Position numbers and translations under genes: made by a program
Shown here: in pieces, positions 1-7,266 of the stretch
Numbering within the stretch: the first letter of the stretch is position 1
Layout of the letters: the number at the start of each line of letters is the position of its first letter
NCBI GenBank assembly: GCA_934133155.1
Contig: CAKPAT010000031.1
Location: forward strand, 1 to 12,137
Direction of reading: 5' to 3'
DNA from: an uncultured Bacilli bacterium
GTDB lineage: Bacteria; Bacillota_I; Bacilli_A; RF39; UBA660
Length of the DNA stretch: 12,137 bases
Notes under the pieces: generated by a model
What the model was told of the DNA's origin: nothing
The model's database searches: none
The model's input: only the letters and a program-made list of their open reading frames with translations

Positions 1-1275
1 GCGTACGGTGAATACCACAGTGCATTTCAAGATTTAAATCAAAAAGCCCCAGAATTAAGCTTTAAAGCATACACAACAAACACCGGTTTCAGTGACTCAG
101 AGATACTAAAAATCCCATTATGGCTTTTAACTTCAGATGACATTGCATTACTATTAAACGCCGAAAGTCCAACACAGCTTCCAATAATTGAAAAAGCTTT
201 AAAATTTGTCGGACTATTTGCCAGAGAAGAAAGCGAAGTAATCAAACAAAAAAATGACATTATCGCTAGAGCTATATTAGATATATTATCAAGTGGTAGA
301 AATTCCGCCCAAATACGTGATCAAATATTTTCAATATTATCTTCATATCACACCAAAGATTTAAATCTTGATACCACAATTTATCAGCCAGGATACATTA
401 GAACCCTTAAACAGTGTCTAGTAATTGACGCCTCTGGAAAAATCAGAGAAATGGAGCTAATAACGAACTTCATGCAGTCATTTCTAGATAACTCTATCGA
501 ACTTACCGTTCCAAGTGGCACATTCAAGTATGGCTTAAATGAACTAAAAGACGCCTTAGACTTCGCATTAATTTCCGAAGGAGCATTAAACAGCAATAAA
601 ATATATGATGAAGATAACATTTTAAAAGTAAGGCTTCATTCACTAATCAATAGTGATTACGCAAGATATTTTGAACTAGATAGATACATGACAAAAGACG
701 AATATATAAAAGAACTTTTAACCGCCCCAAATGGTAGAAAAGCCCAAATAATCAATTTCAACATTAACTATGTTGATGACAGATTTGCTAAAACAATTAC
801 TAAAATATATTCAAAATTACTATTTGATTACGCCAAAGAAATGGAGCAAAGAGCGACACTACCATTCCACATCATTTTAGAAGAAGCCCATAGATATGTC
901 CAAAATGATAATGACGCTAATTTACTCGGTTACAATATTTTTGATCGTATAACCAAAGAAGGTAGAAAATATGGCGTTATTCTAGGACTTATCTCTCAAA
1001 GACCATCAGATTTATCAGAAACTTCAATCTCCCAGTGCAATAACTTTTTAATATTTAAAATGATGCACCCAAGAGATGTTAAATACATAACCGAAATGGT
1101 ACCTAATATTACAAATGAAATTGTTAAAAGATTAAAAGTCCTGCAGCCTGGTAACTGCATCGCCTTTGGTAATGCCTTTAAAGTTCCTGTCTTAATAAAA
1201 ATGGATAAACCGAATCCAGCACCATCAAGCAATAGCTGCGACATCAGTGGTAACTGGTTTATTGATAGAAAATAA
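1..1275 (+). CDS. HerA-like (DUF87) ATPase, C-terminal part; 5' end outside window
   Basis: The frame is open from base 1, so this is the last 424 residues of a longer protein; the Walker A region lies off the left edge. The visible part opens with AYGEYHSAF, which resembles the end of the HerA Walker B segment (typically D-x-HGEY). LEEAHRYV follows at fragment residues 293-300, and then FDRITKEGRKYG and ISQRPSDLSE (about 314-340), the run of conserved blocks that closes the RecA-like fold in HerA/FtsK-type ATPases. Between them is an alpha-helical insert (about 36-260). Known family role: hexameric DNA-translocating ATPases that work with NurA nucleases in end processing, or with SIR2 or other effectors in bacterial phage defence. 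No partner is visible downstream, where a terminator follows at once, so any partner must lie upstream. A Met at 451 is internal, not the start. Family call is firm; the biological role is open. Confidence 0.85.
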   Translation, partial: AYGEYHSAFQDLNQKAPELSFKAYTTNTGFSDSEILKIPLWLLTSDDIALLLNAESPTQLPIIEKALKFVGLFAREESEVIKQKNDIIARAILDILSSGRNSAQIRDQIFSILSSYHTKDLNLDTTIYQPGYIRTLKQCLVIDASGKIREMELITNFMQSFLDNSIELTVPSGTFKYGLNELKDALDFALISEGALNSNKIYDEDNILKVRLHSLINSDYARYFELDRYMTKDEYIKELLTAPNGRKAQIINFNINYVDDRFAKTITKIYSKLLFDYAKEMEQRATLPFHIILEEAHRYVQNDNDANLLGYNIFDRITKEGRKYGVILGLISQRPSDLSETSISQCNNFLIFKMMHPRDVKYITEMVPNITNEIVKRLKVLQPGNCIAFGNAFKVPVLIKMDKPNPAPSSNSCDISGNWFIDRK

Positions 1276-1297
1276 ATCTCTTATTGAGATTTTTTTT
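1274..1297 (+). terminator. Rho-independent terminator of the HerA-like gene
   Basis: AAATCTC (1274-1280) pairs with GAGATTT (1286-1292) around a TTATT loop, and the T-run continues to 1297. The stem begins inside the TAA stop codon. The stem is short (7 bp) but the T tract is clean, and a new promoter follows immediately. Confidence 0.75.
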
Positions 1298-1326
1298 GTG
1301 CCTTCAAAAAAAATCCTTCATATAAT
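1296..1326 (+). promoter_or_regulatory. Promoter for feoAB
   Basis: A perfect TATAAT lies at 1321-1326. The best -35 is TTGTGC at 1296-1301 with a long 19-bp spacer, so the -35 is weak. The expected transcript start (about 1333) falls right at the ribosome binding site of feoA. I see no convincing Fur box, so iron control is not shown by the sequence. Confidence 0.55.
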
Positions 1327-1341
1327 AAAATGGGTGATAAA

Positions 1342-1560
1342 ATGATTAAACTTTCTGACTTGAAAATAAATGAAGAAGGTAAAATAATAAAAATAAATTA
1401 TCCTAAAACGCTTAGAAAAAGAATGCTTGATTTAGGCATAATAAAAAATGCAAAAATCAAAAAAATTATTACAAAAAAAGGTATATCTGCTTATCAAATA
1501 AATGATATCAAAATAGCACTTCGTGACGAAGATATAAAAGAAATAAAGGTAGAAAAATGA
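1342..1560 (+). CDS. feoA: FeoA-like ferrous iron transport accessory protein
   Basis: A 72-residue protein with the SH3-like FeoA layout: SDLKINEEGKI near the N-terminus, LRKRMLDLGI in the middle and the closing IALRDEDIKEIKV. FeoA is a small cytoplasmic protein that acts with FeoB in Fe(II) uptake, probably by tuning FeoB assembly or GTPase activity. The start at 1342 is chosen over an in-frame ATG at 1330 because GGGTGAT (1332-1338) is a ribosome binding site for 1342 and is consumed as codons if 1330 is used; 1330 also lies upstream of the predicted transcript start. The stop overlaps the feoB start as ATGA, so translation is probably coupled. The length is normal for a stand-alone FeoA. 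Confidence 0.88.
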   Translation: MIKLSDLKINEEGKIIKINYPKTLRKRMLDLGIIKNAKIKKIITKKGISAYQINDIKIALRDEDIKEIKVEK

Positions 1561-3509
1561 AAATAGGTCTTATAGGTACACCAAACGTTGGTAAAAGTAC
1601 CATATTTAACGCCATAACCAAAAGCCATCAGCACACTGGTAATTGGTCAGGGAAAACCGTTGATAAAGCTGTAAAAAAATTTAAATATAAAGAAAAAATA
1701 ATAGAAATAGAAGACCTTCCAGGAACATATTCATTAAACCCCATTTCTAAAGAAGAAGAAATTACTAAAAACTATGTATATTTTGAAAACTATGACGCTT
1801 TAGCTGTCATTGTAGATGGCTCTTTATTAAAAAGAAGTATGCCACTACTTCTTCAAATATTAGAAGTTACAAATAAAGTAGTGCTTGGTATAAATATGAT
1901 AGACGAAGTGTACAAAAAAGGCTTAGAAATTGACATAGAAAAATTAAAAAAAATATTAAAAATTAACGTAATTCCCATAACAGCTAAAAATAAAAAAGGA
2001 TTAGACGAACTATTAAATGCCTTAGTAAATATAAAAAAAGATGAAACATTTGAAGTTAAATACCCTAAAATAATTAATGAGAAAATATTAAAAATACAAA
2101 ACGAATATAAAGTAAACAAAAGCACCGCCTTAAAAATTATCCAAAATGACTATACCTTTATTCAAAAATATAATGAAAAAAATAATAAAAATATCAGATT
2201 TCAAAATTTATATAAAAAAGAAAATGAAGATGTAGAACTAATCATAACCGAAGTTATAAACGAAAAAACCAATCAAATATGTGAAGATGTGTTAAAAATA
2301 AAAGATGAAAGTTATATAAATAATCAAAATAAAATAGATAAAATAATTACCAGTAAAAAATTTGGCGTGCCTCTATTGCTTATATTACTTTTATTTATTT
2401 TTTGGTTAACAATTAAAGGTGCTAACTATCCATCAGAATTTTTATATCAAACATTTTCTGCTTTAGAAAATCTTTTGCTTTCGTTTTTAAAATTATTAAA
2501 CTTACCAGATTTCATTATAAATCCTTTAATAAATGGTATATATAAAACAGTAACATGGGTAGTATCTGTCATGCTTCCACCAATGTTAATTTTCTTCCCA
2601 CTTTTTACCATACTAGAAGAACTAGGTTACCTTCCACGTATATCATTTATCTTAGATAACATATTTAAAAAAACATCATCCTGTGGCAAACAAGCCCTAA
2701 CTATGGCTATGGGTTTTGGATGTAATGTAGTAGGAGTAATGGGAACGCGTATAATTGAAAATAAAGTATCAAGGTCAATGTCAATTTTGACAAACTCTTT
2801 TATGCCTTGTAATGGTCGCTTTCCACTTATAATTTCCATTATAGCAATGTTTCTAACCACAAATAATTTTTTAAGTGCGATAGTACTTACATTATTCATT
2901 ATTCTAGCAATTATCATGACCTTCATTGTAAATAAAATTCTTTCAAAAACAGTATTAAAAAATGACGAAAATTCTTTTATTTTAGAGCTTCCGCCTTATA
3001 GAAAACCACCGATAATAAAAACTATAATCAAATCAATGTTTGAAAAAACTTTATTAATATTAAAAAAAACAATATTAATATCCGCTCCATTTGGCTTATT
3101 AATCTATTTAATGGCAAGTATTCATATAAATGGTAATACAATCCTTGAAATATCCTCAAATTTTTTAGATCCATTTGCAAAACTAATCGGTTTAGATGGC
3201 GTAATATTACTATCATTTTTTTTAGCACTCCCCGCAAATGAACTTGTAATACCAATTATGATTATGACCTATATGTCACTAGGAAGCATCGAAAGTTTTG
3301 AAAACTTAAGTGAATTAAAAAACCTATTAATAAATAATGGTTGGACAGTAAAAACAGCTATATCAGTAATAATTTTCTCATTATTTCACTTTCCATGTGC
3401 CACAACACTTTTAGCAATAAAAAAAGAAATGAAAAGCCTCAAATGGACATTCATTTCCATGCTTATTCCTTTAATAACCGGTATAACCATATTACTATTA
3501 ATTAATTAA
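1557..3509 (+). CDS. feoB: FeoB-like ferrous iron transporter
   Basis: A 650-residue inner-membrane protein with an N-terminal GTPase and a polytopic core. GTPase motifs: G1 GTPNVGKST (7-15), G2 region QHTGNW (25-30), G3 DLPG (53-56), G4 NMID (113-116) and G5-like TAK (142-144). A helical, GDI-like linker spans about 165-265. The membrane domain has two Gate-type repeats: the first holds GFGCNVVGVMGTR (386-398) and PCNGRFP (417-423), the second holds FHFPCATTLLAIKKE (610-624). The Cys-containing motifs match the positions proposed to line the metal path. The common FeoB form is GFGCNVP and PC-x-ARLP; here V replaces P and NGRFP replaces ARLP, a variant subfamily. It is somewhat shorter than classical FeoB (over 700 residues). 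The start overlaps the feoA stop. The last 12 bp are shared with the convergent tspO-like gene. The substrate is most likely Fe(II); other divalent metals cannot be excluded. Confidence 0.93.
   Translation: MKIGLIGTPNVGKSTIFNAITKSHQHTGNWSGKTVDKAVKKFKYKEKIIEIEDLPGTYSLNPISKEEEITKNYVYFENYDALAVIVDGSLLKRSMPLLLQILEVTNKVVLGINMIDEVYKKGLEIDIEKLKKILKINVIPITAKNKKGLDELLNALVNIKKDETFEVKYPKIINEKILKIQNEYKVNKSTALKIIQNDYTFIQKYNEKNNKNIRFQNLYKKENEDVELIITEVINEKTNQICEDVLKIKDESYINNQNKIDKIITSKKFGVPLLLILLLFIFWLTIKGANYPSEFLYQTFSALENLLLSFLKLLNLPDFIINPLINGIYKTVTWVVSVMLPPMLIFFPLFTILEELGYLPRISFILDNIFKKTSSCGKQALTMAMGFGCNVVGVMGTRIIENKVSRSMSILTNSFMPCNGRFPLIISIIAMFLTTNNFLSAIVLTLFIILAIIMTFIVNKILSKTVLKNDENSFILELPPYRKPPIIKTIIKSMFEKTLLILKKTILISAPFGLLIYLMASIHINGNTILEISSNFLDPFAKLIGLDGVILLSFFLALPANELVIPIMIMTYMSLGSIESFENLSELKNLLINNGWTVKTAISVIIFSLFHFPCATTLLAIKKEMKSLKWTFISMLIPLITGITILLLIN
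3498..3509. other. Shared palindromic 3' end of feoB and tspO
   Basis: TTAATTAATTAA is its own reverse complement. Read rightward it gives Leu-Ile-Asn-stop for FeoB; read leftward in the tspO frame it gives the same Leu-Ile-Asn-stop. The two coding regions therefore overlap tail to tail by exactly 12 bp. Confidence 0.9.
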
Positions 3510-3923
3510 AAATACATTTAAATTTAAATAAGCCGCAAAGCAAAGCCAAATTAAATAAGGATAGTTTAAATAAGCCGCAAGCTTATTTTCTTTATAAAAG
3601 AAAATAGTCATAAGTAAAATAATAATAAAAAGTAAAATAATCCAAATAAAACTAAATAAATAAAGTCTAAAGACAAAAAATAAAATTGGCCATAAAGCAT
3701 TAACGAAAATTCCTAAATAATATAAAAATTTACTTTTAAAAGAGTTTATAAAAAGAAAAGATATACCGAGTAAAAGATAAATAATTGTCCAAACTATCGG
3801 AAAAATAACTTTAGGAGGGGATAAAATAGGCTTAATTAGCTCATCATAATTCATATAAGGATTAATTATAAAACTAACAATGCATCCAACAATTAAAGGA
3901 AATAAAACTTTTAAAAACTTCAT
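3498..3923 (-). CDS. tspO: TspO/MBR family membrane protein
   Basis: A 141-residue, very hydrophobic protein with five predicted membrane helices and the TspO signature blocks: PPKVIFPIVWTIIYLLLGI (36-54, with Trp45 and Tyr49), NALWPILFF (75-83), PYLIW (122-126) and FAAYLN (129-134). TspO proteins bind porphyrins and related ligands in the membrane and are linked to porphyrin handling and stress responses; the reaction they catalyse, if any, is debated. It is slightly shorter than the usual 150-170 residues. The ATG is preceded by AGGTGAT three bases upstream, which fixes the start. Its 3' end overlaps the end of feoB by 12 bp. AAYLN occurs twice (116-120 and 130-134), encoded by an exact 16-bp repeat. 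Closeness to an iron transporter hints at a haem or iron link, but the genes are on opposite strands. Confidence 0.88.
   Translation of the reverse strand: MKFLKVLFPLIVGCIVSFIINPYMNYDELIKPILSPPKVIFPIVWTIIYLLLGISFLFINSFKSKFLYYLGIFVNALWPILFFVFRLYLFSFIWIILLFIIILLMTIFFYKENKLAAYLNYPYLIWLCFAAYLNLNVFLIN
3523..3580. repeat. Exact 16-bp direct repeat inside tspO
   Basis: TTTAAATAAGCCGCAA occurs at 3523-3538 and 3565-3580. The offset of 42 bp keeps the tspO frame, so both copies encode the same pentapeptide AAYLN. One copy matches the conserved terminal-helix motif (FAAYLN); the other sits just before PYLIW. Confidence 0.85.
3568..3593 (+). terminator. Possible feoAB terminator, inside the convergent tspO gene
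   Basis: AAATAAGC (3568-3575) pairs with GCTTATTT (3581-3588) around CGCAA, followed by TCTTTA on the plus strand. It lies about 60 bp past the feoB stop, and no better terminator is seen nearby. The U-tract is interrupted by a C, so strength is uncertain; the hairpin could also reflect tspO coding alone. Confidence 0.4.
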
Positions 3924-3939
3924 AAAATCACCTAAAATT

Positions 3940-3945
3940 ATTATA
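3940..3945 (-). promoter_or_regulatory. -10 element for tspO
   Basis: TATAAT on the minus strand (3945 to 3940) lies 16 bases before the tspO ATG. The predicted transcript would start within or just at the AGGTGAT ribosome binding site. No good -35 was found. It sits back to back with the deoD promoter. Confidence 0.5.
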
Positions 3946-3970
3946 TGCAGTAAAAATAAATTTAATCTAA

Positions 3971-3999
3971 TTGACTAAACAATATTACTTTGCTAATAT
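3971..3999 (+). promoter_or_regulatory. Promoter for the deoD-M16 operon
   Basis: TTGACT (3971-3976), a 17-bp spacer and TAATAT (3994-3999), with TG at 3991-3992 giving an extended -10. This is among the best promoters in the window. It also shows that the in-frame TTG codon at 3971 is the -35 box, not a translation start. Confidence 0.8.
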
Positions 4000-4021
4000 A
4001 AAAATGAAAGGATTTGATAAT

Positions 4022-4729
4022 ATGACTCCACACAATGAAGCAAAAAAAGGAGAAATCGCTGAAACTGTAATCATGCCAGGCGACCCTTTAAGAGCACAGT
4101 ATATCGCTGAAAAATTTTTAAAAGACTACAAACTAGTAAATAAAATAAGAAATATGTATGCCTACACCGGTTATTATGAAGGAACTAAAATAACGGTTAT
4201 GGCCTCCGGTATGGGCATACCCAGTATGGGAATATACGCCTATGAACTTTATAAATTTTATGATGTTCAAAATATTATCAGAATAGGTTCATGTGGTGGT
4301 TATGCCGAAAATTTAAAAATGTATGATATTATTTTATCTGAAGAGGTGTACTCTGAAAGTAATTTTGCTTTAGAATTTAACAATGAAAACTGTCATCAAG
4401 TGAAATCAAGCGAAAAACTAAATGAAATAATTGAAAGCATAGATAAAAATATCATAAAAGGTAAAACTTTATGTATGGAAGCCTTTGATGCATACATGGA
4501 AAATTCTAAAGAAATGTTTAAAAGAATTCCTATAAAGCCCATTGCTTCTGAAATGGAAGCATTCGCCTTATTTTATCTTGCAAACTATTTTAATAAAAAT
4601 GCCTCATGCCTTATGACCGTTGTTGACCTGCCTTTTAAAAATGAAAGTATTAACCCAGAAGAAAGACAAAATAACCTAAATAAAATGATAGAAATAGCCT
4701 TAAAAGCAGCTACAGAAATAAAGAGGTGA
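4022..4729 (+). CDS. deoD: DeoD-type (hexameric) purine-nucleoside phosphorylase
   Basis: 235 residues, the usual DeoD length. It catalyses reversible phosphorolysis of purine (deoxy)nucleosides to base and (deoxy)ribose-1-phosphate in cytosolic salvage. By alignment from memory to the E. coli enzyme, His4 (MTPH), Gly20 and Arg24 (GDPLRA), Arg43, Arg87 (RIGSCG) and the ribose-binding SEMEA block (176-180) are kept, as are the catalytic pair Asp202 and Arg215 (E. coli Asp204/Arg217). The usual VSDH around the catalytic Asp is VVDL here, so the neighbouring Ser and His are replaced. The start at 4022 has AAAGGA (4007-4012) nine bases upstream; an extension to 3971 would begin inside the promoter. 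AGAGGTGA at its 3' end serves as ribosome binding site for the next gene, four bases downstream, so it is the first gene of an operon with the two M16 proteins. Confidence 0.9.
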   Translation: MTPHNEAKKGEIAETVIMPGDPLRAQYIAEKFLKDYKLVNKIRNMYAYTGYYEGTKITVMASGMGIPSMGIYAYELYKFYDVQNIIRIGSCGGYAENLKMYDIILSEEVYSESNFALEFNNENCHQVKSSEKLNEIIESIDKNIIKGKTLCMEAFDAYMENSKEMFKRIPIKPIASEMEAFALFYLANYFNKNASCLMTVVDLPFKNESINPEERQNNLNKMIEIALKAATEIKR

Positions 4730-4733
4730 CACA

Positions 4734-6005
4734 ATGGATTATCAAAGCGTAAATTTAAAAAATTATGATTTGCATATGGTAAAAACAAATAGATTTAAAC
4801 AAATAAAATTGCTGGTTGATTTAAGAATAAAAGACGAGAAAGAAAATAGTAAATACCTAAAAATCTTGCAAAATATTTTACTTAAAACAAGCCCTAACTA
4901 TCAAACAATCAAAGAAATTAACACCGCATGTGCCAGTATCTACGACCCATGTTACTACATCAGCTATATAGAAAGTGGTAAAGAAGGCGTGTTCACATTA
5001 GATATATCTTTCATAAATGAAAAATACACTGAAAAAGGTATGAATAAAAAAAGCATAGATTTTGTTTTAGATTTTCTTTTTAACCCTAAAATAATAAATA
5101 ATGGTTTTGATAAAGAAATATTTGAACTTGAAAAAAAATCATTTATCTCATCATTAAAATCAGTTAAAGATAATCCTCAAAGATACGCGAAAATAAGATT
5201 AGATGAAGAAATGGACACCAAAGATTATAAAGAATATAAAATAGAAGAGTTAATAGAAGATGTGCAAAAAACAAATGAAAAAGAATTATATAATTTTTAT
5301 CAAAAATTAATGCAAAACTCTAAATTAGATATTTTTGTAATTGGTGATATTGAATTTAATGAAATAGAAAAAATCATAAGTGAAAAAATAAACTTTAATG
5401 GAAAACACCAAGGAAAAATAAATCACCTTATAAAGCAAACAAATATCAGACAAAATCCAAGAATAATCATTGAAAAAGTAAATAATACTCAAAGCATTTT
5501 AAATATCGGCTGTAAAATAGAAAGCCTAACTGACATTGAAAGAAAATATGTTTTCCCATTATATTCATGGATATTAGGTGGCTGTATGAACTCACTTTTA
5601 AATCAAACAGTTAGAGAAAAAAATTCACTATGTTATTACATATACACATCAAGGCAAAATCTCTTAGAAACCATGAGCATTCACGCTGGAATTGATGGGG
5701 AAAACTTTGAAAAAACCATAAATCTAATAGATGAAGAAATGCAAAATATGGAAAAAGGAAACTTTGAAGAGGAACTTTTAGAAAGTGTTCGAAACATATA
5801 CCTAAACTCTTTAAAAAGTATTGAAGATAGTATCGGAACAGTAATTGGTAACTTTGAATGTCAAACTTTTAAAACCGCTGACAGTATAAATCAAAGAAAA
5901 GAAGAAATAATGAAAGTAACTAAAGAAGACATAACAAAATTTTCTAAAAAAGTGCATATAGACACTATATTTCTATTAAAAGGAGAAAACAATGGAAAAA
6001 AATGA
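4734..6005 (+). CDS. M16-family protein without zinc motif, YfmF-like
   Basis: 423 residues with the two-lobed M16 layout. The N-terminal lobe has no HxxEH, so it is not expected to bind zinc or to be a protease by itself. The C-terminal lobe keeps the Arg/Tyr region typical of M16B partners (LLNQTVREKNSLCYYIYTS, 288-306; Arg294, Tyr301-302). It directly precedes an M16 gene that does have the motif, and overlaps it by 14 bp. This is the arrangement of the Bacillus YfmF/YfmH (YmfF/YmfH) pair, annotated as associated with 5-aminopentanol modification of elongation factor P; M16B enzymes commonly work as catalytic plus non-catalytic heterodimers. No signal peptide, so cytosolic. The ribosome binding site AGAGGTGA overlaps the deoD stop. 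The EF-P link is family inference; no efp gene is in view. Confidence 0.8.
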   Translation: MDYQSVNLKNYDLHMVKTNRFKQIKLLVDLRIKDEKENSKYLKILQNILLKTSPNYQTIKEINTACASIYDPCYYISYIESGKEGVFTLDISFINEKYTEKGMNKKSIDFVLDFLFNPKIINNGFDKEIFELEKKSFISSLKSVKDNPQRYAKIRLDEEMDTKDYKEYKIEELIEDVQKTNEKELYNFYQKLMQNSKLDIFVIGDIEFNEIEKIISEKINFNGKHQGKINHLIKQTNIRQNPRIIIEKVNNTQSILNIGCKIESLTDIERKYVFPLYSWILGGCMNSLLNQTVREKNSLCYYIYTSRQNLLETMSIHAGIDGENFEKTINLIDEEMQNMEKGNFEEELLESVRNIYLNSLKSIEDSIGTVIGNFECQTFKTADSINQRKEEIMKVTKEDITKFSKKVHIDTIFLLKGENNGKK

Positions 6006-7266
6006 AGTAAAAAATTTAAATATTGATATATATAAAGAAACCTTAGAAAACGGGCTATCTATCTATATCAGTAAAATAGATAGAAGTGTAGTGCACGCCC
6101 GCATGACTGTTTTCTTTGGTGGCAAAGATTTAAACTTTAAAATAGATAATCAAAATACACAAATGCCAGCTGGAATAGCCCATTTTCTTGAACATAAAAT
6201 GTTTGAAAAAGAAGATGGTATTGACCCTTTAAAAATATATGAAAAAAACGGTGCGTCAGGCAATGCCTTCACCACAAGCGATATCACAGCATATCACTTT
6301 ACTGGTATTGATAACTTTTATGAAAATTTAGAAACATTACTAAACTGTGTCCATAAACCATATTTTACAGATGAAAATGTTCAAAAAGAAAAGGGAATAA
6401 TCAGCCAAGAAAAAAAACAAGACTTAGATAATCCGTTTTCCATTATTTACGATAAGGTATTTGAAAACACCTTTAAAAATAAAAGTTTAAAAAGTACTGT
6501 TTTAGGTTCACTAGAAAATATATCAAGTATAACTAAAGAAAATTTATATACTTGCTATAATGCTTTTTATCAGCCAAAAAACATGGTTTTAACTATATCC
6601 GGTAATGTTGATGTTTTAAAAACAGTAGAATTTGTTAAAAATTATTATAAAAATAATACGTTTGACAAAAAAATAGCTGTAAAAGAAGAAGTAAATGAAA
6701 AAGAAACAGTAGATAAAGAATTTGAAGTAATTTATAAGGATGTTCAAAATAAAAATATCGCCATAAATTACAAAGTAAAAAAGCCTAAAATATTTGAAAG
6801 CTTTAAAGAAAATCTTTTCCTTCCAATATATCTGAATATAAAATTTGGCGGATTAAGTGATATTATAGACATCATTCAAAAAGATGAAAATATTGTTACA
6901 GACCTTAACTGTAATGTTAAAAACTATGAAGATTATTATGTAATAACCTTTGAAGTAGCAGTTAAAGAAGATACTGAAAACATTATTAATCTAATAGATA
7001 GTACTTTAAAAAATAAAAAAATAGACGAAAAAACATTTGATTTAATTAAAAAACAGGCCTTAAATAGCCTGATAATTGCCAGTGAAAATCCAACTTCCAT
7101 TTGTTCAGAAATAACTAGAGAATTATATATATTTAAAGAAATCAAATATGACATCTATGATATAACAAAATCATTAAAATTTGAAGATTTAAAAGAAATA
7201 CTAAAAAAATTAAATTTCGAAAATAAATCTACCGTTATATTAGAAAAAGCTAGCACACAAAACTAG
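5992..7266 (+). CDS. M16-family zinc metallopeptidase, YfmH-like
   Basis: 424 residues. The inverted zinc motif HFLEH is at 64-68, and Glu140 in the following EKGIISQEKKQ block sits 72 residues after it, within the spacing expected for the third zinc ligand. NGASGNAFTTSDITAYHF (86-103) and YQPKNMVLTISGNVD are further M16 landmarks. It is probably the catalytic half of a cytosolic heterodimer with the protein encoded just upstream. The start is supported by AAAGGAG six bases before the ATG; the first 14 bp overlap the upstream gene, implying coupled translation and similar stoichiometry. The last codons lie in a bidirectional hairpin shared with yigZ, and the stop (TAG) is part of the stem. 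The substrate is unknown; an EF-P modification role is inferred from the Bacillus homologues only. Confidence 0.87.
   Translation: MEKNEVKNLNIDIYKETLENGLSIYISKIDRSVVHARMTVFFGGKDLNFKIDNQNTQMPAGIAHFLEHKMFEKEDGIDPLKIYEKNGASGNAFTTSDITAYHFTGIDNFYENLETLLNCVHKPYFTDENVQKEKGIISQEKKQDLDNPFSIIYDKVFENTFKNKSLKSTVLGSLENISSITKENLYTCYNAFYQPKNMVLTISGNVDVLKTVEFVKNYYKNNTFDKKIAVKEEVNEKETVDKEFEVIYKDVQNKNIAINYKVKKPKIFESFKENLFLPIYLNIKFGGLSDIIDIIQKDENIVTDLNCNVKNYEDYYVITFEVAVKEDTENIINLIDSTLKNKKIDEKTFDLIKKQALNSLIIASENPTSICSEITRELYIFKEIKYDIYDITKSLKFEDLKEILKKLNFENKSTVILEKASTQN

Noticed and set aside
451..1275. Treating the HerA-like gene as starting at Met 451
   Set aside because: The same frame is open back to base 1 and its translation contains HerA-like sequence upstream; 451 has no ribosome site.
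1298..1345. Fur box upstream of feoA
   Set aside because: The region is AT-rich, but I find no convincing inverted repeat of the Fur type; calling one would rest on composition alone.
2627..2926. 99-codon open frame antisense to feoB
   Set aside because: The plus frame encodes the conserved FeoB metal-path motifs; the antisense product resembles nothing and is explained by composition.
3971..4021. Longer DeoD N-terminus starting at 3971
   Set aside because: The TTG at 3971 is the start of the -35 box TTGACT; family alignment starts at MTPH, and AAAGGA serves the ATG at 4022.
1342..6005. Possible mycoplasma-like recoding of TGA to Trp
   Set aside because: TGA ends feoA, deoD and the first M16 gene at positions where the family is expected to end and the next gene begins, and Trp is written TGG.
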